Shown here in pieces: positions 1 to 7,349 of a stretch of DNA of 64,000 nucleotides. The notes under the pieces are model-generated. The model had not been told where the DNA came from, did no database searches, and saw nothing but the letters and a program-made list of their open reading frames with translations. The stretch is taken from assembly GCF_017942225.1 (NCBI RefSeq), contig NZ_JAGKSD010000008.1:62001-126000 (forward strand), written 5' to 3'. Numbering within the stretch: position 1 is the stretch's first letter; each line of letters opens with the position of its first letter. Source of the stretch: Corynebacterium sp. Marseille-P3884. Lineage in GTDB: Bacteria; Actinomycetota; Actinomycetes; Mycobacteriales; Mycobacteriaceae. The position numbers were made by a program, and so were the translations under genes.

Positions 1-157
1 CGTCGTCCACCCCGCGACCACGACGCACTCGCAGTCCAACGAGGCCGGTCTCAAGCGCGCGGGCATCACGCAGGCGACGATCCGCCTGTCCGTCGGCATC
101 GAAGACATCGACGACATCTTGGCCGACCTCGACCGCGGCTTCGAGGCCATCGCATGA
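1..157 (+). CDS. metY: O-acetylhomoserine sulfhydrylase, C-terminal end only
   Basis: The frame starting at base 2 is open from the window edge to a TGA at 155-157. It encodes the typical end of the Cys/Met-metabolism PLP enzyme family: a HPATTTHSQ segment, then an IRLSVGIEDIDDI segment, and it stops after GFEAIA. The family member converts O-acetylhomoserine plus sulfide to homocysteine. Its stop overlaps the start of metX in an ATGA junction, so the two genes are translationally coupled, the usual corynebacterial metY-metX order. The catalytic lysine and the N-terminal part lie outside the window, so another member of the family (for example a cystathionine synthase) cannot be excluded from this fragment alone. 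The metX partner makes metY by far the likeliest. Confidence 0.88.
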   Translation, partial: VVHPATTTHSQSNEAGLKRAGITQATIRLSVGIEDIDDILADLDRGFEAIA

Positions 158-1296
158 TCAACCTCCCGCCCGAAGGCGAGCTCGCCACACAACAGATCGG
201 CGACGTTCACACAGAAGCCGGCGCCACGATCCGCGACGTGCACATCGCTTATCGACGTTGGGGCGCCTTCACCGGCAACCCCCACGGCCGCAATAACCTC
301 ATCCTGGTCGAGCACGCCCTGACCGGCGACTCAAACGCCGCCGGGTGGTGGGAGGATCTCATCGGCCCCGGAGCGCCGCTGGACACTGACCGTTTCTGTG
401 TCATGTGCACGAATGTCCTCGGTGGCTGCGCCGGCTCGACCGGCCCGTCGAGCGAGCACCCCGACGGCGGGGCGTGGGGGTCACGCTTCCCCGCCATCTC
501 CATCCGCGACCAAGTGCGGGCTGAAGCGCAGTTCCTTGAGAGTCTCGGGATCAACAGCATGCACGCCATCGTCGGTGGCTCCATGGGCGGGGCACGCGCG
601 CTGGAGTGGACGCTCATGTACCCGGACTGGCCGAATTATTCCTGCGTGATCGCCATGTCCGCGCGGGCATCGGCGTGGCAGATCGGCATTCAGACAGCGC
701 AGATCACCTCAATCGTGCGCGACCCGGACTGGCAGGGCGGGGACTACCACGGCACCGGCCGTTCCCCCGACGCAGGCCTTGCCGCCGCCCGCCGCATCGC
801 CCACCTGACCTACCGCGGCGAGCTAGAAATCGACGAACGCTTCGGCACCATGGCCCAGCCCGGCGAAAACCCCTTAGGCGCCTACCGCGACGAAAACCAG
901 CGCTTCGCCGTGCAGAGCTACCTCGACCACCAAGGAAAACAACTGGTCGAGCGTTTCGATGCCGGCTCGTACGTCGCCATCACCGAATCCCTATCCCGCC
1001 ACGACATCGGCCGCGGCCGCGGCGGACTCAACCGCGCGCTCGCGCAGATCAGCGTGCCCACCATGGTCGTCGGTGTGGACACCGACATTCTCTACCCGTT
1101 CCACCAGCAGGAGCACCTGTCCCGCAATATCGGGAACCTGCTGGCCATGAACAAGATCGTCTCGCCCGTCGGCCACGACGCCTTCCTGGTGGAGACCCGC
1201 CAGATGGGCCACATCCTGCGCAACTTCGTCACGCTGGCCGACCAGACCCCGTCTGCGACGGACCTGGCCAAGCAGCGCGGCAACTACGAGATTTAA
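154..1296 (+). CDS. metX: Homoserine O-acetyltransferase
   Basis: 380 residues, full length for MetX. The enzyme acetylates homoserine with acetyl-CoA at the first committed step of methionine synthesis, in the cytoplasm. It has an alpha/beta-hydrolase fold. The nucleophile elbow GGSMGG puts the catalytic Ser at about residue 143; the Asp lies in VDTDILYP and the His in GHDAFL near the C-terminus. The N-terminal IAYRRWG and LVEHALTGDS segments are typical of the family. The ATG overlaps the metY stop (ATGA). The C-terminus GNYEI is echoed in a decayed fragment about 700 bp downstream. The gene is convergent with the metallophosphoesterase, with a gap of only 10 bp. Codons 32-35 contain one copy of the GTCGATAAGC motif, in reverse orientation. 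Confidence 0.95.
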   Translation: MINLPPEGELATQQIGDVHTEAGATIRDVHIAYRRWGAFTGNPHGRNNLILVEHALTGDSNAAGWWEDLIGPGAPLDTDRFCVMCTNVLGGCAGSTGPSSEHPDGGAWGSRFPAISIRDQVRAEAQFLESLGINSMHAIVGGSMGGARALEWTLMYPDWPNYSCVIAMSARASAWQIGIQTAQITSIVRDPDWQGGDYHGTGRSPDAGLAAARRIAHLTYRGELEIDERFGTMAQPGENPLGAYRDENQRFAVQSYLDHQGKQLVERFDAGSYVAITESLSRHDIGRGRGGLNRALAQISVPTMVVGVDTDILYPFHQQEHLSRNIGNLLAMNKIVSPVGHDAFLVETRQMGHILRNFVTLADQTPSATDLAKQRGNYEI

Positions 1297-1306
1297 CGGC
1301 CGGGGA

Positions 1307-1957
1307 TTAGATGTCGCGGACGGCCACGGTGCCGTCGTCAAGCGAAGCGATGAGCGCTTTGCCCATGCCGACCCAGCCGATGAAGGGGTCGCCCGACAGC
1401 ACAACGCGTTCGTGGACGTGGCCCAGCAACCATGCGTCATAGTTGCACGCAGTGAGTTCATCCACGGTGCACGGCATGCAGGCGTGATTCGAGTACTCAC
1501 CGGTGACGGAACTGTGCAGCAGACCGAGATTCGGCGTGCCCTCAACGGGAGCCGGGAAATCAGGAACGATAGTGCGCGGGTCGCGGTCGATCTCGACTGC
1601 TGCTGTGTGCAGAGCCCACTGCCCCGCCCGAATCGTCTGCGGCTCAATACCTGCAACCACCACACCCGGCGGGATCACGTCGGTGAGGTCGTGGTGCACG
1701 TCGTGGTTTCCTGCGATGAACACGACTGACTCGAAGAGCTCGAGGCCCCGCTCGAAGAACTGCGTGACCTCGGTGTACGTGTGGTCGGTGAACCGCTTCC
1801 GGTCGATGACATCACCGAGCATCACCACGTGGCGCGCGCCCGCTTCGGCGCCACTGCCGAGGGCGCTTAACGCCCATTCAATGCCGGGACCGATCTTTTT
1901 GTCGTCTTTTTGCTTGCGCCCGAGGTGGATATCAGCGAGAACAAGAACTGGTTCCAT
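1307..1957 (-). CDS. Metallophosphoesterase family protein
   Basis: 216 residues. All blocks of the calcineurin-like metallophosphoesterase fold are visible in order: DIHLG near residue 10, GDVIDRK near 48, GNHDVHHD near 82, and GHVHERVVL near the C-terminus. These residues bind a two-metal centre that hydrolyses phosphomono- or diesters. The size and compact form resemble small SbcD/YfcE-like actinobacterial proteins. No signal peptide or membrane segment is seen, so it is probably cytoplasmic. The substrate cannot be read from the sequence. It lies tail to tail with metX and is probably transcribed alone. Confidence 0.85.
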   Translation of the reverse strand: MEPVLVLADIHLGRKQKDDKKIGPGIEWALSALGSGAEAGARHVVMLGDVIDRKRFTDHTYTEVTQFFERGLELFESVVFIAGNHDVHHDLTDVIPPGVVVAGIEPQTIRAGQWALHTAAVEIDRDPRTIVPDFPAPVEGTPNLGLLHSSVTGEYSNHACMPCTVDELTACNYDAWLLGHVHERVVLSGDPFIGWVGMGKALIASLDDGTVAVRDI

Positions 1958-2003
1958 GACTGTCAGCGTATCCCCACTGAAAGAGACTGACGACCGCGGT
2001 CCG

Positions 2004-2084
2004 CATCGCAGATCGGCATCCAGACCGCACAGATCACCTTCACCGTCCGCGACCTGGACTGGCAGCGCGGAACCTACGAGATTG
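2004..2084 (+). pseudogene. Relic fragment of a second metX copy
   Basis: Read in frame from 2004, this stretch gives SQIGIQTAQITFTVRDLDWQ followed by RGTYEI. The first part matches the internal metX segment at about 673-747 (WQIGIQTAQITSIVRDPDWQ). The last residues resemble the metX C-terminus (GNYEI). The DNA is also close, roughly four bases in five over 75 positions by eye. No start, no catalytic motifs and no in-frame stop follow directly. It therefore looks like an internal-deletion remnant of a duplicated metX, on the same strand and separated from it by the metallophosphoesterase gene. Confidence 0.7.
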
Positions 2085-2089
2085 AGCTG

Positions 2090-2500
2090 CTACGGAATGA
2101 GTTCAAGCGTCACTCCGAGAGCGAAGTAATTCGTGTACGCACGCTTGTCCAAGCTGGCTAATGACGCTTCGTTCTCCAGCACAGTAAGCGCGATGAGACC
2201 GTCGTAAACTGCACCGCCCTTGATTCCGGCACTAGCTAAACGGCGGTGCACCTCCCGTGAAGCGGCTTCCGGTAAGGAGAGAACGCTCTCAAATGTCCCG
2301 TCTATCACTCTTACCGCGTCGACTTCCGTGAACCGGCTATCGCCAGGCAATCTGGTCAGCACCGAATATGTCTCTGCGAGAGAGTGCGCGCAGAGAGCGA
2401 GATTCTTCCCCCTCGACCAACGCTGTAATCGTTCATGACTGCTGTGATTTTGCAAGAGCAAAGGAACTGCCGCACTTGTGTCGAGCGCGATTACGCCCAT
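2090..2500 (-). CDS. vapC: PIN-domain toxin, VapC family
   Basis: 136 residues, the usual PIN toxin length. The four acidic residues of the metal-dependent RNase centre are visible: D7 in IALDTSA, E43 in SLAETYSV, D100 in AVYDGLIA and D118 in ASLDKRA. VapC toxins cleave tRNA or rRNA when not bound by their antitoxin. The start ATG overlaps the stop of the upstream antitoxin (TAATG), so the two are translated together. The segment is more A+T-rich than the flanking housekeeping genes and sits next to a metX relic, which suggests acquisition by transfer. Confidence 0.88.
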   Translation of the reverse strand: MGVIALDTSAAVPLLLQNHSSHERLQRWSRGKNLALCAHSLAETYSVLTRLPGDSRFTEVDAVRVIDGTFESVLSLPEAASREVHRRLASAGIKGGAVYDGLIALTVLENEASLASLDKRAYTNYFALGVTLELIP

Positions 2501-2739
2501 TACATACGTCCTGCATCAATGAGCGCCAAGATGTCCTCGTCAGTGATTGGGGTTGAGCCACGCCCGACCAGGCGACCGTCTTCTGTTTCGACAACCTCGG
2601 CTGTCCGACCACCGGGGATGATGGTGATTCCGCCTCCATACGCTGAAACATCCACGGTCGAGCCAGGCGTGAGACCGAGGGAATCGCGCAGGGCTTTGGG
2701 CAGCAGAATCCGCCCACCAGAGTCAATCGTCGCTTCCAT
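2500..2739 (-). CDS. vapB: AbrB/SpoVT-type antitoxin of the VapBC pair
   Basis: 79 residues. The N-terminal half is a swapped-hairpin AbrB-like DNA-binding domain: MEATIDSGGRILLPKALRDS, then GLTPGSTVDVS. The acidic C-terminus with ITDEDILALIDAGRM is the kind of tail that wraps around a PIN toxin. It precedes and overlaps vapC, the canonical order. It probably represses its own promoter together with VapC. The 70 bp upstream (2740-2809) contain no gene and presumably hold that promoter. Confidence 0.85.
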   Translation of the reverse strand: MEATIDSGGRILLPKALRDSLGLTPGSTVDVSAYGGGITIIPGGRTAEVVETEDGRLVGRGSTPITDEDILALIDAGRM

Positions 2740-2809
2740 GGGAATAGGTTACCACCTGGTTCCCATGCTTAGATGGGCAAAGATTCTGTCCGAATGCATC
2801 CACCCACCT

Positions 2810-3409
2810 CTAGGTACGCTCAGCGGCGACAGCGATATGCGCCCGCTTCGTTGCGGTCTCGGGACGAGTTTCCGATCTACGTATCCGAAAGCCGGCGTTT
2901 TCAATTAGACGTTTAATTTCGTCCTCCGAGTAAGCCGTCGCCGCGGTGACTCGGTGATCGAAAAGCGTGCGGGAAGGCGCAAGAAAGCCACCATAAATGA
3001 GTACTCCTTCCGGAACGAGGATCTCAGAGATTCTTTGTAACGCCTTGGACATTTCACCCGGCGACATGTGGATCAACGAATACCAAGCAAGCACCCCGCC
3101 TACTCGTTTGATCTCTCCGCTGAGACTCGCGATGTCAGTTACCGAAAAGTCGATGCCCGGATACGTACTGCGTGCATGATTCACGAACTCGGGAACCAGA
3201 TCCATCCCAGCAGCTTGATGCCCTAATCCGTTGAGGTACGCCGTCAGATGACCTGGCCCGCAGCCTACATCGAGAACATCCGCGACTCCTTCAAATCCTT
3301 CCGATATGAAGGATTTATCCGCCTCTTCAACCGAATCGATGCTCCCTAAGAGCTCGATGTACGTGCCCGCCACAAATGAATAGGCTTCCCGCGTTCTACG
3401 CGAAGTCAC
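2810..3409 (-). CDS. Class I SAM-dependent methyltransferase
   Basis: 199 residues. The SAM-binding motif I is clear (VLDVGCGPGHL, about residue 45), followed by an acidic residue at the end of strand 2 (AGMDLVPEF) and a post-I block (VLAWYSLIHMSP). This is the small ubiquinone/menaquinone-like or Methyltransf_11/25 type. The substrate cannot be named. It starts with GTG one base after the stop of the DUF3017 gene and so may be read through from folD. Its base composition is visibly more A+T-rich than folD, so it may be a late addition to that operon, along with vapBC just downstream. Confidence 0.8.
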   Translation of the reverse strand: MTSRRTREAYSFVAGTYIELLGSIDSVEEADKSFISEGFEGVADVLDVGCGPGHLTAYLNGLGHQAAGMDLVPEFVNHARSTYPGIDFSVTDIASLSGEIKRVGGVLAWYSLIHMSPGEMSKALQRISEILVPEGVLIYGGFLAPSRTLFDHRVTAATAYSEDEIKRLIENAGFRIRRSETRPETATKRAHIAVAAERT

Positions 3410-3410
3410 G

Positions 3411-3842
3411 CTAACCCCCCAGCGCGTCCACGGTCACGGCGAGCCACACGAGTGCGGCACCAATGGCGCCAGTGAACATCGCGTCGAAGCGGCGGGAGCG
3501 CACCGCCAGCAGGCCCATGACCTGCGAGTCGCAGGTGAGACGGCAGACGGTGAGCCACAGCATCGCGGCGCCGAGTGTGAAAGTGGCGCGGCGCCAGTGC
3601 TCCGTCACGGCGAACAGGGTGGCGATCAGAAAACCGACGACGAACAGCCCCACGAGCACTTGCTGGACGCGCACCGGCAACGTGGACGGTGCGTTGCCGA
3701 TGTCGTGCGGGTTGTCCAAGCTCGGCGGCACCGGGCTGTTCGCCGCGGTCGAGCCTGACGAGGCGCGCGAAACTGCCGGCTGCGGATCAACTGCCGGAAA
3801 CTCAGCGCGCTTCAGCGGGTCACCGTTACTCGGCTGCTGCAA
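3411..3842 (-). CDS. DUF3017 family membrane protein
   Basis: 143 residues. About 55 hydrophilic, Pro/Ser-rich residues are followed by a DUF3017-like membrane domain with three hydrophobic helices: [33 protein letters not shown], and [18 protein letters not shown]. Between the last two is the conserved loop with [13 protein letters not shown]. Actinobacteria commonly keep this family directly after folD, as here, where it overlaps the folD 3' end by 17 bp. The function is unknown. Confidence 0.8.
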   Translation of the reverse strand: MQQPSNGDPLKRAEFPAVDPQPAVSRASSGSTAANSPVPPSLDNPHDIGNAPSTLPVRVQQVLVGLFVVGFLIATLFAVTEHWRRATFTLGAAMLWLTVCRLTCDSQVMGLLAVRSRRFDAMFTGAIGAALVWLAVTVDALGG

Positions 3843-4692
3843 GCCGCTCGGCCCTCTCGACGATATTGCGCACCAGGAAGGTTCGGGTCATGGGGCCGAC
3901 ACCGCCCGGGTTCGGGGAGACCCAGCCGGCCTTCTCCCAGACGTCGGGGTGGACGTCGCCGGTGGTCTTGCCGTCGACACGCGAAACGCCGACGTCGAGC
4001 ACAGCAGCGCCTTCCTTGATCATGTCGGCGGTGATCATGTGGGGCTTGCCGGCGGCCGCGATGATCACGTCGGCGCGGCGGGTCTCAGCGGCGAGATCCT
4101 TCGTGCCGGTGTGGCACAGCACCGCGGTGGCGTTGATGTCGCGCTTGGTCAGCATGAGGCCGATCGGGCGGCCGACGGTCACGCCGCGGCCGATGACGCA
4201 CACGATCGCGCCGTTGAGATCCACGCCGAAGCGCTCGAGCAGGGCAAGCGAACCATTCGGGGTGCATGGCAGCGGCGCGGGCTCGTTGAGCACGAGACGG
4301 CCGAGGTTGACCGGGTGAAGGCCGTCCGCGTCCTTGTCCGGGTCGATGAGCCCCAGCACACGGTTCTCGTCCAAGTGCTTCGGCAGGGGCAGCTGCACGA
4401 TGTAGCCGGTGACGGCGGGGTCGTTATTGAGTTCGTCGATAAGCGAATCGAGCTCTTCTTGCGTCGTGTCTTCGGGGAGCTCCTTCATGATCGACGCGAT
4501 GCCCAGCTGCTCACAATCCTTGTGCTTCATGCGCACGTAGTTCTGGCTGGCGGGATCCTCGCCGACGAGCACCGTGGCCAGACCCGGCGTGATGCCCTGC
4601 TCCTTCAGGCGAGCGACGCGCTCGGCGAGGTCCGCGAAAATCTCCTCGCGGTAGAGTTTTCCGTCCAATTTGATCGCAGTCACGCGCACCAT
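3826..4692 (-). CDS. folD: Bifunctional methylenetetrahydrofolate dehydrogenase/cyclohydrolase
   Basis: 288 residues, the full FolD length. FolD interconverts 5,10-methylene-, methenyl- and 10-formyl-tetrahydrofolate in the cytoplasm, supplying one-carbon units for purines and formyl-Met. It has the YVRMK catalytic Tyr/Lys motif (about residues 51-55), the PLPKHL loop, and the Rossmann segment [16 protein letters not shown]; the end of the domain contains [13 protein letters not shown]. It starts at the ATG at 4692. It is divergent from trmL with only 14 bp between the starts. A GTCGATAAGC copy encodes part of a Leu-Ile-Asp near the middle. Confidence 0.95.
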   Translation of the reverse strand: MVRVTAIKLDGKLYREEIFADLAERVARLKEQGITPGLATVLVGEDPASQNYVRMKHKDCEQLGIASIMKELPEDTTQEELDSLIDELNNDPAVTGYIVQLPLPKHLDENRVLGLIDPDKDADGLHPVNLGRLVLNEPAPLPCTPNGSLALLERFGVDLNGAIVCVIGRGVTVGRPIGLMLTKRDINATAVLCHTGTKDLAAETRRADVIIAAAGKPHMITADMIKEGAAVLDVGVSRVDGKTTGDVHPDVWEKAGWVSPNPGGVGPMTRTFLVRNIVERAERLAAAE

Positions 4693-4706
4693 TCTAGACT
4701 TGCGCC

Positions 4707-5177
4707 GTGAGCGACCTCCACGTCATCTTCGATAACCCCGTCATCCCGCCGAATACCGGCAACGCGATCCGCATGTGCGCGGGCACCGGCGCCACGCTGC
4801 ACCTCGTGCGCCCCTTGGGCTTTTCGCTCGACGACAAGCACCTGCGCCGCTCCGGGCTCGACTACCACGACCTCGCGCACGTCGAGGTCCACGAGAACAT
4901 CGACGCTTGCTTCGCATCGCTTATCGACGGCCCCATCTACTCCTTCACCACCTCCGCCACCCGTCACTACACCGATGTGGATTTCCAGCCGGGCACCGCT
5001 CTCCTGTTCGGGACCGAGCCGACTGGTCTGCCCCGTGAGCACTCCCACCACGAGCGCGTGACCGATCAGTTGCGCATTCCGATGCTGCCCGGTCGACGGT
5101 CGATGAACCTGTCCAATTCCGCCGCTGTGGCCACCTACGAGGCTTGGCGGCAGCTCGGGTTCCCCGGCGGAGTGTGA
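4707..5177 (+). CDS. trmL: tRNA (cytidine(34)-2'-O)-methyltransferase
   Basis: 156 residues, a SPOUT-class methyltransferase of TrmL length. Visible motifs are [21 protein letters not shown] (motif 1, trefoil knot entry), [11 protein letters not shown] (motif 2) and [18 protein letters not shown] (motif 3, SAM knot). It methylates the wobble ribose of certain leucine tRNAs. The GTG start lies 6 nt after a TAGACT -10-like box at 4695-4700, so the mRNA is probably leaderless. It contains a GTCGATAAGC copy (reverse) at 4919-4928. The downstream 177 bp hold a weak GGCTCGGC/GCCGAGC inverted repeat and nothing else I recognise. Confidence 0.92.
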   Translation: MSDLHVIFDNPVIPPNTGNAIRMCAGTGATLHLVRPLGFSLDDKHLRRSGLDYHDLAHVEVHENIDACFASLIDGPIYSFTTSATRHYTDVDFQPGTALLFGTEPTGLPREHSHHERVTDQLRIPMLPGRRSMNLSNSAAVATYEAWRQLGFPGGV

Positions 5178-5354
5178 CTGCTGAACGGCTCGGCTTTCCT
5201 AGTTATCGCCGAGCGGCGGGAGCTCACGGGAGCTAGCGCGCACTTTTCGCGGGCACTCCTGAGAAAATCAACACCCAGGATATGCGACTTCGCGCATAGA
5301 TGCAGGTAGAACGTATTTGACGGAATTTTCCGCGAACCTCGGATGTCGATTTTT

Positions 5355-6791
5355 TCAGGCATTGAAGGTTGAGCCAGTGGAAAATTGGTTTTCTTGCTCC
5401 GCGAAAGCCGGGAGCTCGCGGGCGCTTAGTTCCGCGACCACCGCCCACGCATCTGCCGTGTCCAGGTCGCGCGCAGTCATTTTCACCGGTCCGGGCACGA
5501 GGTCGAAGCGGACGTGAGCCAGATTCATCATACGCTGCACCGGCCCCTGCTGGTAGGTGATCTCCTGGATGTGGGAAACGTCAATGAATTCGAACTGGCG
5601 ACCGAGCAGACCGTGACTGGTGGTGGCCCACACGCTCGCATCCGGGGCGGGGCGGAGGGAGAGGGCTTGGCGGGAGGCGTCGATAGGCGATGGCACGCGT
5701 GCGCGCTTCGGTGAGCGGATATCCCACGTAGGCGCGGTGACGTGCTCGGGAGTAAGAGGGCTGAGTGCGGTGATGAGGTCCACCGCCTGCTCACGCGAGC
5801 CGATCGGCAGCAGGCGCGACGTGCCCGATTTCTTGTTCGTCTCGCTGCCGTACCCGGCGATATTCACCGACACAGCCCACCACCCGAACGGCCGCCACAA
5901 CATCGGCTGGTACAACCTGACCGCGTGGATCCGGTCGAGCGGCACCGCCTGCCTGCGCCGGTTGGCCAGCCCGTACGACAGGTTCATTACCTCCCCGTCC
6001 AGCGTTGCCGTGTAGCGCCAGGACTGGTCGATCTGGTTCCAGATCTGTGGGATGAAGCCGACCAGGACGGGGAAGACCACCGCGAAGGTGACCTCGGTGA
6101 GCACCGGCAGCAACGACATGGCCACGGTGAACACTGTGGACAGTCGCAGCGCCGCACCGGCGAGCGAGCGGGCGACCGGGATGGGCGGGATGAGCGCGGG
6201 CGCGGCAAGCGTGGTGGGACCGGTCTCGCTGGTAGCGCCGTCGGGCTCGGCCGCAGCTTTTTCTGCCTCGGCCGGCGTCATCTCCGCGTCCGGACCTTCA
6301 GCGGCGATGCGGTGGAGGAGCTCGCGGCGGAGCTCATCTGCTTCAGCGCGGGGAACATAACCGATCTCGATGGCGGAATCGGATCCGCCGGCTGCTTCGA
6401 CCCGCACGGCGGCGAGTCCGAACAGGCGGGGCGCGAACGGCTCGATGACGTCGACGGCTTGAATCCGGTTGTAGCGGGTGGCGCGGACTTTGGTGCTGAT
6501 CAGCCCGCTGCGCATCTCCACCTCGTCCTCGCCGAGACGGAATCCAATGCGGGACCACCACAGCTGAGACAGGGCGAACGCCAGCACGATGACGGCCACG
6601 ACCACACCTGCGACCTGCGCGATCTCTCCCGCAGACCACGACTCCCCCGCACCGCGCTCGATACCTTTGAGCAGTGTGGTGGTGAAGTTGAACACCAGAA
6701 GGGTGGCCAGCGCGGCGGCGAAGGCCCAGGCGCGGAGGAAGGGGGTGAGGCGGTGGACGCGTCGATAAGCGAATGCGTTGGGGGACGTCAC
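5355..6791 (-). CDS. Bacterial PH-domain membrane protein (three bPH2 domains)
   Basis: 478 residues. Two N-terminal membrane helices (about residues 20-40 and 50-65) are followed by a first bPH2 (YdbT-like) domain with VRATRYNRIQAVDV. Another membrane hairpin around residue 215-245 precedes a second PH domain (QAVPLDRIHAVRLYQPMLW). A third is at the C-terminus (FEFIDVSHIQEITY). The protein would be anchored in the cytoplasmic membrane; no enzymatic motif is visible. It overlaps the upstream PH protein by 4 bp (ATGA), forming the common YdbS-YdbT type pair. The function is unknown. Confidence 0.82.
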   Translation of the reverse strand: MTSPNAFAYRRVHRLTPFLRAWAFAAALATLLVFNFTTTLLKGIERGAGESWSAGEIAQVAGVVVAVIVLAFALSQLWWSRIGFRLGEDEVEMRSGLISTKVRATRYNRIQAVDVIEPFAPRLFGLAAVRVEAAGGSDSAIEIGYVPRAEADELRRELLHRIAAEGPDAEMTPAEAEKAAAEPDGATSETGPTTLAAPALIPPIPVARSLAGAALRLSTVFTVAMSLLPVLTEVTFAVVFPVLVGFIPQIWNQIDQSWRYTATLDGEVMNLSYGLANRRRQAVPLDRIHAVRLYQPMLWRPFGWWAVSVNIAGYGSETNKKSGTSRLLPIGSREQAVDLITALSPLTPEHVTAPTWDIRSPKRARVPSPIDASRQALSLRPAPDASVWATTSHGLLGRQFEFIDVSHIQEITYQQGPVQRMMNLAHVRFDLVPGPVKMTARDLDTADAWAVVAELSARELPAFAEQENQFSTGSTFNA

Positions 6792-7339
6792 AGGCCGCTC
6801 ATCCGCTCGCGCGCGTTGACGGCGAGGCGCTCGCGCAATGCGTCGGCGTCTGCCGCTTCGAGGCCGGGGATTTTCGCGTCGGTCGAGGCCGACGCGGTGT
6901 GGAGCGTGACGCCTTTGAGGCCGAGCGGGCGCGTGAATGGCCCGGTGGTGACGTCCACGAACTGGATGCGGCCGTACGGCACGACCGTGAACGTCTGGAA
7001 CATCTTGCCCTTGGAAATCAGCAGCTCATCGTCCGTTTCGAGCCAACCGAGATTGCGCACGCGCAGCGGAATCATGATCGCCTGGAACACGAACCACACG
7101 CCCGTGACCGCCGCGCCGATCCACCAGCGGCCGCCGATAAAGAACTGCGCCGCGAGGAACCCACCCGCGATGACGAGCGCCCACATGATCTGGGCGATGT
7201 AGCGCGCCGCGATGAGCTTGCTCGACACCGGGTTCATCGCGGAAGCGGAAGTGGGAAGGGCGGGCACGGGGTCGTCGTCAAGCGCGTGCTTGGCGCGGGT
7301 GTGTGATTGAGTTGCTGCAGACTCCGGAGACCTCTCCAT
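6788..7339 (-). CDS. Bacterial PH-domain membrane protein, YdbS-like
   Basis: 183 residues from the ATG at 7339; a longer open frame upstream would run into the cytochrome-like gene and is not used. A 45-residue polar head is followed by two membrane helices (IAQIMWALVIAGGFLAAQF and WWIGAAVTGVWFVFQAIMIP). A single bPH2 domain then carries LETDDELLISKG, VPYGRIQFVDVTTGPFTRPLG. It is coupled to the three-domain partner by an ATGA overlap. The pair probably forms one membrane complex of unknown role. Confidence 0.82.
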   Translation of the reverse strand: MERSPESAATQSHTRAKHALDDDPVPALPTSASAMNPVSSKLIAARYIAQIMWALVIAGGFLAAQFFIGGRWWIGAAVTGVWFVFQAIMIPLRVRNLGWLETDDELLISKGKMFQTFTVVPYGRIQFVDVTTGPFTRPLGLKGVTLHTASASTDAKIPGLEAADADALRERLAVNARERMSGL

Positions 7340-7349
7340 GAGCGCTACC

